DNA from: an uncultured Pirellulaceae bacterium
Lineage (GTDB): Bacteria > Planctomycetota > Planctomycetia > Pirellulales > Pirellulaceae
Length of the DNA stretch: 64,000 nucleotides
Assembly (NCBI GenBank): GCA_905480235.1
Contig: CAJQPP010000050.1
Coordinates: 62,001 to 126,000, forward strand
Reading direction: 5' to 3'
A program made the translations under genes and the position numbers. The notes beneath the pieces are model-generated. The model was not told the origin of the DNA, did no database searches, and worked only from the letters and a program-made list of their open reading frames with translations. Below are positions 43,675 to 54,832 of the stretch, in pieces; position 1 is the stretch's first letter; every line of letters begins with the position of its first letter.

Positions 43675-45018
43675 CTATTTTGCGGCTGCCAAAATCGTTC
43701 CTCGGCACTGACCGAATCCTATGCGGCGAAATCCGTCTTTTTCGCAATAGCCTGACATAATCACTTCATCGCCATCGGCAAGAAATTTTCGTTCTTCTCC
43801 GCTAGGCAAAGGAATAGGGGTCCTCTGTGTGCCCGGAACGGGATTGTCCAGTTCGCCATCCCAAGTCAATTCGAGCAGGCAACCACGGGAACTCCGTTCG
43901 CGGTTGGATACCGTACCACTCGCCATCAGATCACCCGCCTGTAAGTTACATCCGTTGCTACTGTGATGAGTTAACATCTGTGCGACTGTCCAATACATAT
44001 CCCGAAAATTTCCGCGGCTGAGGACATGTGGAGCCTGATTTTCGTTCCGCATCTGGGCGGTGGTCAGAGCCACTTCGAGACGGATGTCTACGCCTCCCTG
44101 AGATTGGTTTTGCTGATGGCTCAAATAATCAAGTGGTTGCGGATCCGTTTCCGGTCTCTCAAAGACTGGGCAACGAAACGGAGCCAACGCTTCCATGGTC
44201 ACAATCCATGGTGAGATCGTTGTGGCAAACGACTTTGCCAAAAAAGGTCCCAACGGTTGATACTCCCATTTTTGAAGATCTCTGGCTGACCAATCGTTGA
44301 CTAAGCACATACCAAAAAGATGATCTTCCGCGTCGGCAATGGAGATCGTCTCTCCCAAAGCGTTCCCGGTACCCACAAAAAATCCGACCTCCATTTCGTA
44401 GTCCAGCAATTTGCAAGCACCTCGGGTGGGTGAACCACCCTCTTCCGCCGGTGCTAACTGACCGATAGGACGGCGTACCTCTTGCCCGCTCATAACGATG
44501 CTGCTGGCTCTTCCATGATAGCCAATGGGAATGTGCTTGTAGTTAGGAAGCAGCGGGTTGTTGGGGCGGAACATGCTGCCCACGTTGGTCGCATGAAATA
44601 CGGACGCATAAAAATCCGTGTAGTCTCGAATGTCAGTGGGGACGACGTAAGAGACACTGCTTTGTGGGATCAAGGCAGAATCGCGCAACCCTTCGTTGCC
44701 CTGTAATTCATCGCAAGCAAGACTTAGCAATTCACTGATACGATGCCGGACGGCAAGGCGGTCGGCGACTGGCGCCTCCATTAAACCTGCCAGGTTGTGA
44801 CCGTCGATATATTCCTGCAGTTCTTCCGCGAACAGCGCTTTGCAGCAAGACAAATCAAGGACGTGATCACCAATGCCAACACCGATCCCATGGAATTCAC
44901 TTTCTGTATGGAACAGACAGTAGGGCAAGTTCTGAATTGGGAAATCACTGCCTTCTTCGTTGGCAGATTCAACCCATGATTTCAAGTCGACGGAATGGGT
45001 GTGATCGATCGGTCGCAT
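43675..45018 (-). CDS. fahA: Fumarylacetoacetase
   Basis: 447 aa. Last step of tyrosine/homogentisate degradation, 4-fumarylacetoacetate to fumarate and acetoacetate. The active-site residues known from the mouse enzyme are found at DYTDFYAS (Asp135), FHATNVG (His142), DYEMEVGF (Glu208, Glu210), NDWSARD (Asp242) and AKSFATTISPW (Lys262). Length is typical of the full-length FAH class, not the short bacterial FAH-domain hydrolases. No homogentisate dioxygenase or isomerase is in the window, so the pathway is only partly seen. Confidence 0.93.
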   Translation of the reverse strand: MRPIDHTHSVDLKSWVESANEEGSDFPIQNLPYCLFHTESEFHGIGVGIGDHVLDLSCCKALFAEELQEYIDGHNLAGLMEAPVADRLAVRHRISELLSLACDELQGNEGLRDSALIPQSSVSYVVPTDIRDYTDFYASVFHATNVGSMFRPNNPLLPNYKHIPIGYHGRASSIVMSGQEVRRPIGQLAPAEEGGSPTRGACKLLDYEMEVGFFVGTGNALGETISIADAEDHLFGMCLVNDWSARDLQKWEYQPLGPFLAKSFATTISPWIVTMEALAPFRCPVFERPETDPQPLDYLSHQQNQSQGGVDIRLEVALTTAQMRNENQAPHVLSRGNFRDMYWTVAQMLTHHSSNGCNLQAGDLMASGTVSNRERSSRGCLLELTWDGELDNPVPGTQRTPIPLPSGEERKFLADGDEVIMSGYCEKDGFRRIGFGQCRGTILAAAK

Positions 45019-45130
45019 AATCGTCTTATCTAATTTGAATGAGGGGTTTTGTAATGGATGGTTGTCCGGGTAGGACGTCGCGTAAAGCTCGCATCGCTAG
45101 AGCCCAATGCGATTGAATAGGCAGTCGTTA

Positions 45131-46063
45131 TTAGACCGTTTTTGCGGCAGTCGCCAACCAGTCTAGGCTTGTCAAATCCTCTAGGGGTTCCACAAAGGAA
45201 CAAGAGCCGAACGAGATCGCGAATTCTTTGCGTACTAACGCCAGATCAGACGCAGTAAGTGTGGCGCCTTGGAATTGGATTTGTTGCTCGGTAATGACAA
45301 ATTCCGCCGGATCCCGGCATGCGAGCAAGGCGGTAAGTGGTTCTTGGGTCCAGTTTTTTTGCTTGGCGAAACAGGCAGCCAAAAAGACATTCATGAATCC
45401 ATGCATGACAGCGCGGGGCGAATCCGGTTCGTACGTCAACGCGAATTCGGCAGGCAAAGGATGGTGCAGCCCAGCGGTAGCCTTGAATCCAAGGTTATTG
45501 GCAGCACACTGCACAATGAAGTTGGCAACGCGTTCAGCCTCAGGGATTAGGTTTGCCGTTACCCCACCGGTTCGAATTTTTGCGAATGTGCGGTCGCGGC
45601 CTTGTGCAGCTATTTGACCGAGGATTTCGTCAGGGTCTTGGTAAGGGACTTCCAGGAACGCAAAAAGCGAATTGGGAAGCTGAGTACAGGTCGGCTCTAT
45701 CAATTCGGTTCGAGGTGATTTTCCCTCGACCGTATCAACTTCCGCAAAATCGCTGGTCTGGTTGAATTGCTCAATGGCTTCCAGGGCCAGCGAGAATGCA
45801 GAGTCCGCAGCATCAACGGCCGGAATCAGGGCGCTGATCAACCACTTGTTTCCATTTGCTTTTGCTCCGGAAGTCTCTTGGTAAACACTCGTCAATGTGG
45901 ATAGCTTGGCGGCTGGTACGATCAACCTAGAGAGCATCCAGCTGTTTTCGTGCAGGGTGTAGTCGCGGTAGTTTTGCACCACTGCCGGCATCGGTAGGCC
46001 AGCGGGTGGGAACAACCCAGCGTAATCGACGATGTTTTGGAGTAATTGCCGCATGGCCGACAT
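45131..46063 (-). CDS. Unknown conserved protein upstream of fahA
   Basis: 310 aa, no known domain recognised. Starts MRQLLQNIVDYAGLFPPAGL and contains FAKIRTGGVTANLIPEAERVANF, then FKATAGLHHPLP, and a C-terminal part with MHGFMNVFLAACFA. The periodic strand-helix pattern and the central KIRTGG and KATAGLHHP segments are reminiscent of a TIM-barrel enzyme, a weak impression. It is separated by 112 bp from fahA and read on the same strand. I recall similar proteins beside fumarylacetoacetase in other genomes, so a role in aromatic-acid catabolism is suspected, not shown. No signal peptide. Confidence 0.8.
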   Translation of the reverse strand: MSAMRQLLQNIVDYAGLFPPAGLPMPAVVQNYRDYTLHENSWMLSRLIVPAAKLSTLTSVYQETSGAKANGNKWLISALIPAVDAADSAFSLALEAIEQFNQTSDFAEVDTVEGKSPRTELIEPTCTQLPNSLFAFLEVPYQDPDEILGQIAAQGRDRTFAKIRTGGVTANLIPEAERVANFIVQCAANNLGFKATAGLHHPLPAEFALTYEPDSPRAVMHGFMNVFLAACFAKQKNWTQEPLTALLACRDPAEFVITEQQIQFQGATLTASDLALVRKEFAISFGSCSFVEPLEDLTSLDWLATAAKTV

Positions 46064-46356
46064 GTTTTTTTCCTCGAGAGTTTGAAGCTCACAAGAGTTT
46101 AACCAATTGGCCGAAAGAAAATCGGCAGAAAGATCTTAAAAACCAAATTGAATCGGCTTTAACGCAATATCACAACGCGGAACTCGTGGGCCCAACTCTC
46201 CAAAATTCTTATCACCGCGATACTTCGGTTTGTCCTCATGCAGTACAAAGTACTCGAGAGGAGACGTGCTGGTTGTTGGATGCTGCCAGCGGGTGAATCT
46301 GCGGGAGCTACGAGACAATCAGCATGGTACCTCTAACATGGGGAACCTAGACAAGC
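46064..46356. other. Intergenic region, 293 bp
   Basis: Between the unknown fahA-linked gene and the FAD protein gene, both on the minus strand. Contains a small hairpin GCCGA/TCGGC (46110-46126) and no convincing ORF, RNA or promoter. Its length suggests separate transcription units. Confidence 0.4.
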
Positions 46357-47604
46357 TTAAGCCGAGGCCGCTGCGTCTGAACGCAGCCCTTCAATCCATG
46401 GGTCGAGATCTTCAAACATGGCTCCGGGATTACCCTCAAACACCTTGCCTACCAGTAAATCGGTGAGGTTCTCAGCATATTGTGGGTGTTCTTTCATGAA
46501 GCTCCCAAAGCTGAAGTCCTTGTTGTAGAAGGTCATCACCAATTTTCGCAACCAGTGAGTGCCGGCGTCGAATTCGTAGGTCCAGCTGCCAAGTTGTTCG
46601 GCTGAGAGATCGTTGCGTCGGAGGCCATCGCAAATTGCGTTCGATGCCATATCGGCGGATTTCAGTGCCAGGTAGACGCCAGTTGAGTAGATCGGGTCGA
46701 TAAATCCGTAGGCATCGCCCACTAATACCCAACCATCGCCGGCATGCTCCTTCGTGATATAAGAAAATTCTTTGGCGACTTGGTACTTACCTTCTTGCTT
46801 GGAATCCCGCACGCGTCGTTTCAAGCCGGGGCAATTTTCCATCTCCTGTTTGAACGCCTCTTCGGGCTTGCAGCCTCTTTTCAAGAGGAAGTCGTTATCG
46901 CCCACGAGTCCAACGCTTACTAGATCGTTCGACAGGGGGATGTACCAAAACCATGCGTCTTTTGTTTTCGTGCTGAGAATGCAGGTAACCTCGGGGTTCT
47001 TTCCGCCGGCCCGCTCAGCCCCACGAAAGTAGGTCCAAATCGCAGCTTTTTTAAGATCAGGATTGATTTCCTTGAGGCCCATGCGCCCAGCCAGGAAAGA
47101 TGATTGACCGGTTGCATCGACGACGACGCGCGTCTTCATCGTGCGATCATTCCCCTTTTTGTCCCTGACGATTACCGTGTGTTGCCCGTTTTTATTAAAT
47201 TGGACGTCCATGACGCGGGTCTCGTCCAAACAACTGGCGCCCTTGCGTGCCGCCGTGTCGTACAACATCTGGTCAAACTTGATTCGTTCGACATGCCAAG
47301 AGTTAGCCGATTCCCGCTCATCGTGGTCGGTAAAGATGAATGGGCGGGACTCCTTGTCCTCTGAATTCACAAACTGGACACCGTGTTTCCGCACGAACCC
47401 CAATTTTTGGAATTCTTCTTGGATCCCTAACTTTTCAAAGACCCAAAAAGTCTCTGGCATGAGGGACTCGCCGACCTTCTCGACCGGCATCTTCTCACGC
47501 TCGACTAAAGCGGTTCGGAACCCACGTGCGGCCACCATCGCGGCGGTCGTACAGCCACCGGGGCCAGCACCAATCACTACGCAGTCATAATTTTCATTTT
47601 TCAT
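46357..47604 (-). CDS. FAD-dependent halogenase-like oxidoreductase
   Basis: 415 aa, p-hydroxybenzoate-hydroxylase/halogenase fold. The FAD site is GAGPGGCTTA (Gly12-x-Gly14-x-x-Gly17), and GDAYGFIDPIYSTGVYLAL binds FAD later in the sequence. Trp218-Phe-Trp-Tyr-Ile-Pro223 matches WxWxIP, the halogenase signature, and Lys73 in VRKHGVQF sits where halogenases have the catalytic lysine. It has no TM or signal. The match suggests a phenol- or tryptophan-type flavin halogenase, but the family also includes related reductases, so the substrate is unknown. It starts about 480 bp from the divergent peptidase. Confidence 0.8.
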   Translation of the reverse strand: MKNENYDCVVIGAGPGGCTTAAMVAARGFRTALVEREKMPVEKVGESLMPETFWVFEKLGIQEEFQKLGFVRKHGVQFVNSEDKESRPFIFTDHDERESANSWHVERIKFDQMLYDTAARKGASCLDETRVMDVQFNKNGQHTVIVRDKKGNDRTMKTRVVVDATGQSSFLAGRMGLKEINPDLKKAAIWTYFRGAERAGGKNPEVTCILSTKTKDAWFWYIPLSNDLVSVGLVGDNDFLLKRGCKPEEAFKQEMENCPGLKRRVRDSKQEGKYQVAKEFSYITKEHAGDGWVLVGDAYGFIDPIYSTGVYLALKSADMASNAICDGLRRNDLSAEQLGSWTYEFDAGTHWLRKLVMTFYNKDFSFGSFMKEHPQYAENLTDLLVGKVFEGNPGAMFEDLDPWIEGLRSDAAASA

Positions 47605-48081
47605 GATGGAGTTCCAAAAATCCGGCGCCGCTGAGGGCAGTTATACTTGTGAACCGAGGTCTGATCCCGGTACCTAAACGGCTGTTTGTTTTGTCGTCTG
47701 GTTGGCCCGACTGAAAAGAACCGATATTGGTCGGCTCAAATAACCGATCGGGCTTAGATGTGGGAGATATTACAGCTTCTGCTCATCTTTTCATATTTCG
47801 TCGATTTCATCTAATTTTAGCCAGCCTGATGGCGGGAAAAACCGCAAACTGTTGGTTTGAGCTTCCAATCACGATTTTTTTTCCGAAAATAGACGAGCTT
47901 CAGCGGTAACATCTACAGCTGATCCGAAAAGATCACGCTGAACCCCGTGTTTCTCTCGCCGAATCCGGTTGTATCCCTCAATTTGGGTCGCGAGATATCC
48001 CGCATTTTGCTTGTTTTAGCAAAGGGATCATCCCCAAAACTAGCGGTCCTTTGAATATCTTGGTCCATTTGCAGAATTGAA
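47605..48081. other. Divergent intergenic region, 477 bp
   Basis: Lies between the halogenase-like gene and the peptidase gene. Rich in imperfect CCGAT/ATCGG motifs at 47720-47760 (ACCGATATTGGTCGG then ACCGATCGG) and an 8-T run at 47876-47883. A small minus-strand ORF at 47913-48203 overlaps the peptidase start and does not look coding. It might hold regulator binding sites; nothing definite. Confidence 0.45.
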
Positions 48082-51000
48082 ATGTCAAAATCGTCAACGA
48101 TCGAAATTCCTAACCGTCCTATCCCAGCGTTTCTTTTAGCGACTCGCATCTCCACAGCATGTTGGAGGTTGGTCGTTCTTGCCGGCTTGATGATCGTTTT
48201 CATCGCTCCGCCGAATTGCCTTGCCTCAGGCTATGGCAGTGCGCTACCCGCTGCACCCCGACAGGAAGCATCGAAGTCCGCTCCCACCCAGTCGCCCGAG
48301 GAGCTGGAGGCCAAGTTTTTTACCGATGTGAAGCAACGGACGCGAACGGGCCTGCGATCGGGCGAAGGCTATTACAGCGCGGACGGGAACAAAATGGTCT
48401 TCCAAAGCGAGAGGTCCAGCGACAATCCGTTCTACCAAATTTATCTGATGGATTTTGAATTAGGTGATGTGGACCGCATCTCGCCCGGATACGGCAAAAC
48501 GACGTGTGCCTGGATCCATCCCAATGACGAATGGGTCATGTTTGCATCGACGCACGGAGATCCGCGATCGGTTGATTTGCAGAAAGCCAAACTGAAACAA
48601 CGGGCGGAGGGTAAAGAACCGAGGTACAGCTGGGATTATGACGAGCACTACGAAATCTACAGCTACGACTTAAAAACCAAGGAGTACCGACAATTAACCG
48701 ACGCGGTCGGTTATGACGCGGAAGGTTCTTATTCTCCTGACGGCTCACAGATCTGTTTTGCATCGAATCGTCGAGCTTTCGCGGAGGGGGCGCTCACGGA
48801 CCGCGAAAAATCTTTGGTCGAAGCTTACGGCCCGCAAACCGTAATGGATCTTTATTTGATGGACGCGGATGGGTCCAATGTCGTTCGGCTGACCGATGAA
48901 GATGGCTATGACGGCGGCCCTTTCTTTTCCGCCGACGGTCAAAAAATCTGTTGGCGACGTTTTGTACCCGGCGCCCCGGGTGAAAATTACGCTGAGATTT
49001 GGACCATGAATCTCGATGGCAGTGACAAGCGATGCTTGACGGACTTAAAAGCGGTTTCCTTCGCCCCTTATTTCCACCCGTCGGGAGAATATTTGTTGTT
49101 CATGTCAGATTTTGAAGGGTTCTTTGAGATTTACATGATCCCGACGTCCAGAAAGGCGAAACCGATACGAGTGACTCACACGAACTCGTTTAACGGTTTC
49201 CCCGTTTTCTCCACGGACGGCAAAGCCTTTTCTTGGACTTCCAATCGAGCGGATCGAAGGTCGCAAGTTTTTACTGCGGACTGGGACCATGAAGCGGCAA
49301 TGAAAGCGATCGGTCAGTCCCCCTCGTTAGATGGTGACGCTCAAAATAATGTGTCCGAAGCACGGCAAAAAGGAGTGGGAGCAGGAGCGGCGACTTCAGC
49401 AAAGTTCGTTCCAGAAGATGTGCTTCGCCACGTCGATTATCTCTGTCGTCCGGAACTTGGTGGACGTATGACAGGTTCCATTGGCGAGCGGAAAGCAACC
49501 GCCTACGTCGCCGCTTACCTCGACAGTTTGGGGTTTGTGCCCGCAGGTGATCTCGACTCGCAGACCGGCGAACGTAGCTGGTTCCAAGAATTTGATTTCC
49601 CATCGGGTGCCAAGTTGGGGACGGACAATTCCCTTGCGATAACGAATATCAAGTCTGCCGAGGTCGTATTAAATGACGATTGGCGTCCTTTGACATTCAG
49701 CGAGAACGGCACCGTTGAGGGTCCCCTGGTGTTTGCAGGCTACGGGATGAAAGCTCCGAAAACAGATGATCTTGAAGAGTATGACTCCTTCGTGCATCTC
49801 CCGGTGGAAGGCAAATGGGTGATGGTTTTCCGATACATGCCAGAGGACGTGCCTGTTTCTTGGCGGACCCAGCGTGCATTGCAGAGCCAGTTGCGGGTCA
49901 AAGCGGCAACCATTCGCGACTTGGGCGGTCTGGGGATGATTATTGTCAGTGGCCCTAAATCGAACACGAAACAAGAGGTGATTCCGTTATCACGCGACTC
50001 CGCCCTTGGGAAAATATCGATCCCGGTTATCAGCATTTCTGATGATATCGCCGAGCAACTGATGAAGTCAGCAGGGCAAGACCTGGGATGGTGGCAAAAC
50101 CAACTGGATAACGGGGATCTCAAAATTGGTTTTGAATTTCCCGATGTGCGAATCAAAGCCAATGTCGATGTGGAGCAGATTCGTGGTCGCGGCCGCAACG
50201 TGATTGGGCGACTGCAGTTTGAGCAACAGCCTACTGACCAGTGCGTCGTCGTCGGTGCCCACATTGATCATCTCGGTACCGGAGTGGCCGGTTCCATGGC
50301 CCGCGATGATGAACGGGGACAGATTCATCGGGGAGCCGATGACAACGCTTCGGGTGTCGCTGCGATGTTGGAAGTGGCTCAGTTTATGTCCGCACAAAAA
50401 CGTTCCGGGAAAATCAATGCAGGACGCGATTTAGTGATCGCTGGTTGGTCTGGTGAGGAATTAGGCCTGCATGGCTCGAATCATTTTGTGAGCGCATGGA
50501 TGAAATCTTTTGGCAAAGATGTAGCGCTCGATGGTGGCACATCGCGACGTTCTCTCAAGAATCGCGTCGTGGCTTACCTGAACATGGATATGGTTGGGAG
50601 GTTTGATGGCAAGTTGGTTTTGCAGGGATTGGGTTCGTCCGATTGGTGGGAATCCGAAATTGAAAAACGAAATCTGGTAGTCGGATTAAACTTACAGACA
50701 CAAAAAGACACGAACTTGCCAACCGACGCCAGCGAGTTTTATCAAGCCGGTGTTCCTATCTTGGCGGCCTTCACCGGGTCCCACAAAGATTACCACACCC
50801 CACGCGACACACCGGATAAGTTGAATTACGACAAAGCAGCCGAGATCGCCAAGCTGATGGGCCTCATTACACGATCGTTGGTGGTGGGCGATGAAACGCC
50901 GACTTATCAAGTACACAATGACGAGCAATCTAGTCAACGCATGTCACTGCGTGTTTCCCTAGGGACCAGCCCGGATTACACGGCTGAGTTAAAAGGGGTC

Positions 51001-51204
51001 ATGCTGAAGGCTATTCGAACCAATTCGCCAGCCGACAAGGCTGGTGTCAAACCTCAGGACGTGGTGGTTGAGTTGGCTGGGATCGCCATCGAAAATGTCT
51101 ACGATTACACCAACGTGATCGGCGCACTCAAGCCAGGTGAGACCATTAAAATTACGGTCCTCCGCAAAGGGGAGAGATTGGAAATGGAAATCACCCCCGA
51201 GTAG
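48082..51204 (+). CDS. Secreted TolB-propeller/M28 peptidase/PDZ protein
   Basis: 1040 aa. N-terminal hydrophobic signal (about 28-48), then a TolB/WD40-like beta-propeller (85-400, repeats with SYSPDGSQICFAS, FFSADGQKICW, YFHPSGEYLLFMSD), a PA-domain-like insert (about 540-670) and an M28 aminopeptidase domain with zinc ligands His727 (AHIDH), Asp753 (ADDNASG), Glu792/793 (SGEELGL), Asp836 (NMDMVGR) and His905. A PDZ domain closes the protein (about 955-1037: AIRTNSPADKAGVKPQDVVVEL). All catalytic residues are present, so it is likely an active exported exopeptidase. Confidence 0.92.
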   Translation: MSKSSTIEIPNRPIPAFLLATRISTACWRLVVLAGLMIVFIAPPNCLASGYGSALPAAPRQEASKSAPTQSPEELEAKFFTDVKQRTRTGLRSGEGYYSADGNKMVFQSERSSDNPFYQIYLMDFELGDVDRISPGYGKTTCAWIHPNDEWVMFASTHGDPRSVDLQKAKLKQRAEGKEPRYSWDYDEHYEIYSYDLKTKEYRQLTDAVGYDAEGSYSPDGSQICFASNRRAFAEGALTDREKSLVEAYGPQTVMDLYLMDADGSNVVRLTDEDGYDGGPFFSADGQKICWRRFVPGAPGENYAEIWTMNLDGSDKRCLTDLKAVSFAPYFHPSGEYLLFMSDFEGFFEIYMIPTSRKAKPIRVTHTNSFNGFPVFSTDGKAFSWTSNRADRRSQVFTADWDHEAAMKAIGQSPSLDGDAQNNVSEARQKGVGAGAATSAKFVPEDVLRHVDYLCRPELGGRMTGSIGERKATAYVAAYLDSLGFVPAGDLDSQTGERSWFQEFDFPSGAKLGTDNSLAITNIKSAEVVLNDDWRPLTFSENGTVEGPLVFAGYGMKAPKTDDLEEYDSFVHLPVEGKWVMVFRYMPEDVPVSWRTQRALQSQLRVKAATIRDLGGLGMIIVSGPKSNTKQEVIPLSRDSALGKISIPVISISDDIAEQLMKSAGQDLGWWQNQLDNGDLKIGFEFPDVRIKANVDVEQIRGRGRNVIGRLQFEQQPTDQCVVVGAHIDHLGTGVAGSMARDDERGQIHRGADDNASGVAAMLEVAQFMSAQKRSGKINAGRDLVIAGWSGEELGLHGSNHFVSAWMKSFGKDVALDGGTSRRSLKNRVVAYLNMDMVGRFDGKLVLQGLGSSDWWESEIEKRNLVVGLNLQTQKDTNLPTDASEFYQAGVPILAAFTGSHKDYHTPRDTPDKLNYDKAAEIAKLMGLITRSLVVGDETPTYQVHNDEQSSQRMSLRVSLGTSPDYTAELKGVMLKAIRTNSPADKAGVKPQDVVVELAGIAIENVYDYTNVIGALKPGETIKITVLRKGERLEMEITPE

Positions 51205-51436
51205 ACGGCGTTTTCAGAATCGTTGGATGGCAGTTTGGCGAATTCGCCTGCCCGGTCCCTCCCGGAGAGCGATGCCTCTGATGAGCGGAGATGGAATGGG
51301 TGGCTTGGGCGTGGGGTTCGCTCCGCCCTACCCTACTGGCAGTTGCTGAGTTTTCTCGCGAGAATCAGCAGTGGTCGTGCTATGTAGCAGACGTGTTGCA
51401 GCGCCCCGTTCTAAGAATTCGTTAGAGGATTGCCGG

Positions 51437-53011
51437 GTGAATCGAATCGTTTCATTTGGATTGTTGCTTGCTGTTATCCTGATCACAGGCTTCGTTTTCT
51501 TTAAGGTGATGGCAGGTTTTTTCCTGCCTTTGTTTTTAGCGGCGTTGCTAGTTGTCCTCTTCTACCCCCTTCATCGTTGGATTCTGAAGCGGGTTCACGG
51601 CCGGAAGAAAATTGCCGCTCTATTGGCGACCACAGTAATTTTATTGTGCGTGCTGCTACCGTTTACGACGATTCTGTTTTTTGCCGCTAACGAAAGTCGT
51701 TCGGTTATTCGGCGACTTGATCCTGCATCGATTGACGACAAAATTGTCACCGTCAGGACGAAGCTGGGTTTGGAGCTTCCCGCACAATCCGAATTTGAGC
51801 GCATGGATCGGGTACTGGAGGCGATTCAAAATCAATCCATCGCTCAGAATATGCAAAAGCAACGAGAGCAGTTGGATTTTGATATCACGGAATTGCGGGG
51901 TATCTCCATTGAGCTAGGTGAAGAGTTGAACCGGCGGGGTAGCAAGCTGATTTGGCAAGAAGCACCTGGCGACGACGATTCGTCCGAAGAAAGCAATTTT
52001 ATTAGTTCGGATCAACAAAAGTCATGGAGTCTTTATGGCCGTAGCCTGCGCGACGCTCGAGAGATGTTGGCGGAGAAATCCTGGGCGGAAATTGTCGATG
52101 TAGATGCGCAGCAAAAACAAATATCGGATGCCCGAAGAAAATTCAACGAAGCCATCGACGCTTATTTCCAGTTCAAAGCGGACTTCTTGGGTGGACCCTT
52201 TCTGGGTTGGCTTAAAGAGATGGCCAATCCCAATATCAATGAGCAAAAGGATTACATTCAAAAAGTAGCTGGTTGGCTACGTAGTCGAATGGTCACCTTT
52301 GGCAGCGCGACGACCAGTTTTGTGGTTCGGTTTTTATTCGGCGTGGCCATCATGGCGATCGCGTTGTTCTCTTTCTTTCTCGATGGCCCTGCCATGCTGA
52401 CGGCCTTAAAGCAGATGACGCCTCTGGATAACGAGCACGAAGACGAGTTGATTGCGGAATTCCAAAATGTCAGTCGAGCTGTCGTCTTAGCGACCTTGTT
52501 GTCGGCGGCGGCTCAAGGGTTGTTGTCGGGCTTGGGTTATTATTTTGCCGGCCTTGATTCCGTCACGCTCTTGATGGTCTTAACCACGGTTTTAGCGCTC
52601 GTGCCGTTCGTTGGCGCCGCGGCTGTTTGGCTGCCCTGTAGTCTTTGGTTGCTTTTCATCGAGGGTCATGTTGGATCCGGTGTATTCCTGGCGATTTACG
52701 GTCTGGGGGTGATCTCGCTTGCCGATAATGTGATCAAACCGCTTATCCTGCATGGCCGATCTAATTTGCACCCATTGTGGGCCTTGTTGAGCGTTTTGGG
52801 TGGCGTCGCGGCACTGGGGCCGGTTGGCATTTTAGTGGGCCCAATGGTTGTGGTTTTCTTGCAGACCCTCCTCAAAATATTGCAGCGTGAGATCGCATCG
52901 ATGGATCAAAAGCAAAACCGCACGCTTGATCGGCGAGTCTTTTCTGACGCCATGCGTATGGAAGATTATCGTCAATCGCAGCGCCGGGCACGCAAGGACG
53001 ATGCTGTTTGA
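51437..53011 (+). CDS. AI-2E family transporter with enlarged loop
   Basis: 524 aa from GTG 51437, which follows GAGGATTGCCGG. Core helices include LLLAVILITGFVFF, AGFFLPLFLAALLVVLFYPL, TTVILLCVLLPFTTILFF, then FVVRFLFGVAIMAIALFSFF and C-terminal helices with ALVPFVGAAAVWLP and LADNVIKPLILHG, as in YdiK/TqsA-like proteins. Between TM3 and TM4 lies a hydrophilic region of about 200 residues (roughly 90-290), far longer than usual. Substrate unknown, since most family members are not shown to move AI-2. An earlier in-frame ATG at 51371 is less supported. Confidence 0.85.
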   Translation: MNRIVSFGLLLAVILITGFVFFKVMAGFFLPLFLAALLVVLFYPLHRWILKRVHGRKKIAALLATTVILLCVLLPFTTILFFAANESRSVIRRLDPASIDDKIVTVRTKLGLELPAQSEFERMDRVLEAIQNQSIAQNMQKQREQLDFDITELRGISIELGEELNRRGSKLIWQEAPGDDDSSEESNFISSDQQKSWSLYGRSLRDAREMLAEKSWAEIVDVDAQQKQISDARRKFNEAIDAYFQFKADFLGGPFLGWLKEMANPNINEQKDYIQKVAGWLRSRMVTFGSATTSFVVRFLFGVAIMAIALFSFFLDGPAMLTALKQMTPLDNEHEDELIAEFQNVSRAVVLATLLSAAAQGLLSGLGYYFAGLDSVTLLMVLTTVLALVPFVGAAAVWLPCSLWLLFIEGHVGSGVFLAIYGLGVISLADNVIKPLILHGRSNLHPLWALLSVLGGVAALGPVGILVGPMVVVFLQTLLKILQREIASMDQKQNRTLDRRVFSDAMRMEDYRQSQRRARKDDAV

Positions 53012-53032
53012 TCAACGGGCGGGCAGGTCTGC

Positions 53033-54670
<1,638 letters not shown>

Positions 54671-54832
54671 TTATCAGCTTCCATAAAAACGTCAGCGAGC
54701 GAGGTAAGTTTGCATTATACGCGAGGCTGGCGATTCGCACAGCGACACGAGTTCATTTGATAGGGAATGCCGTCAAAAACCGTAATCGACTTTCTATCGA
54801 CTACTACCGCGGTTGCTGCGAGGGAGCTCGGT

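Noticed and set aside
47913-48203. Minus-strand 96-codon ORF in the divergent region
   Set aside because: Overlaps the peptidase start; low-complexity composition and no initiation signal; not coding.
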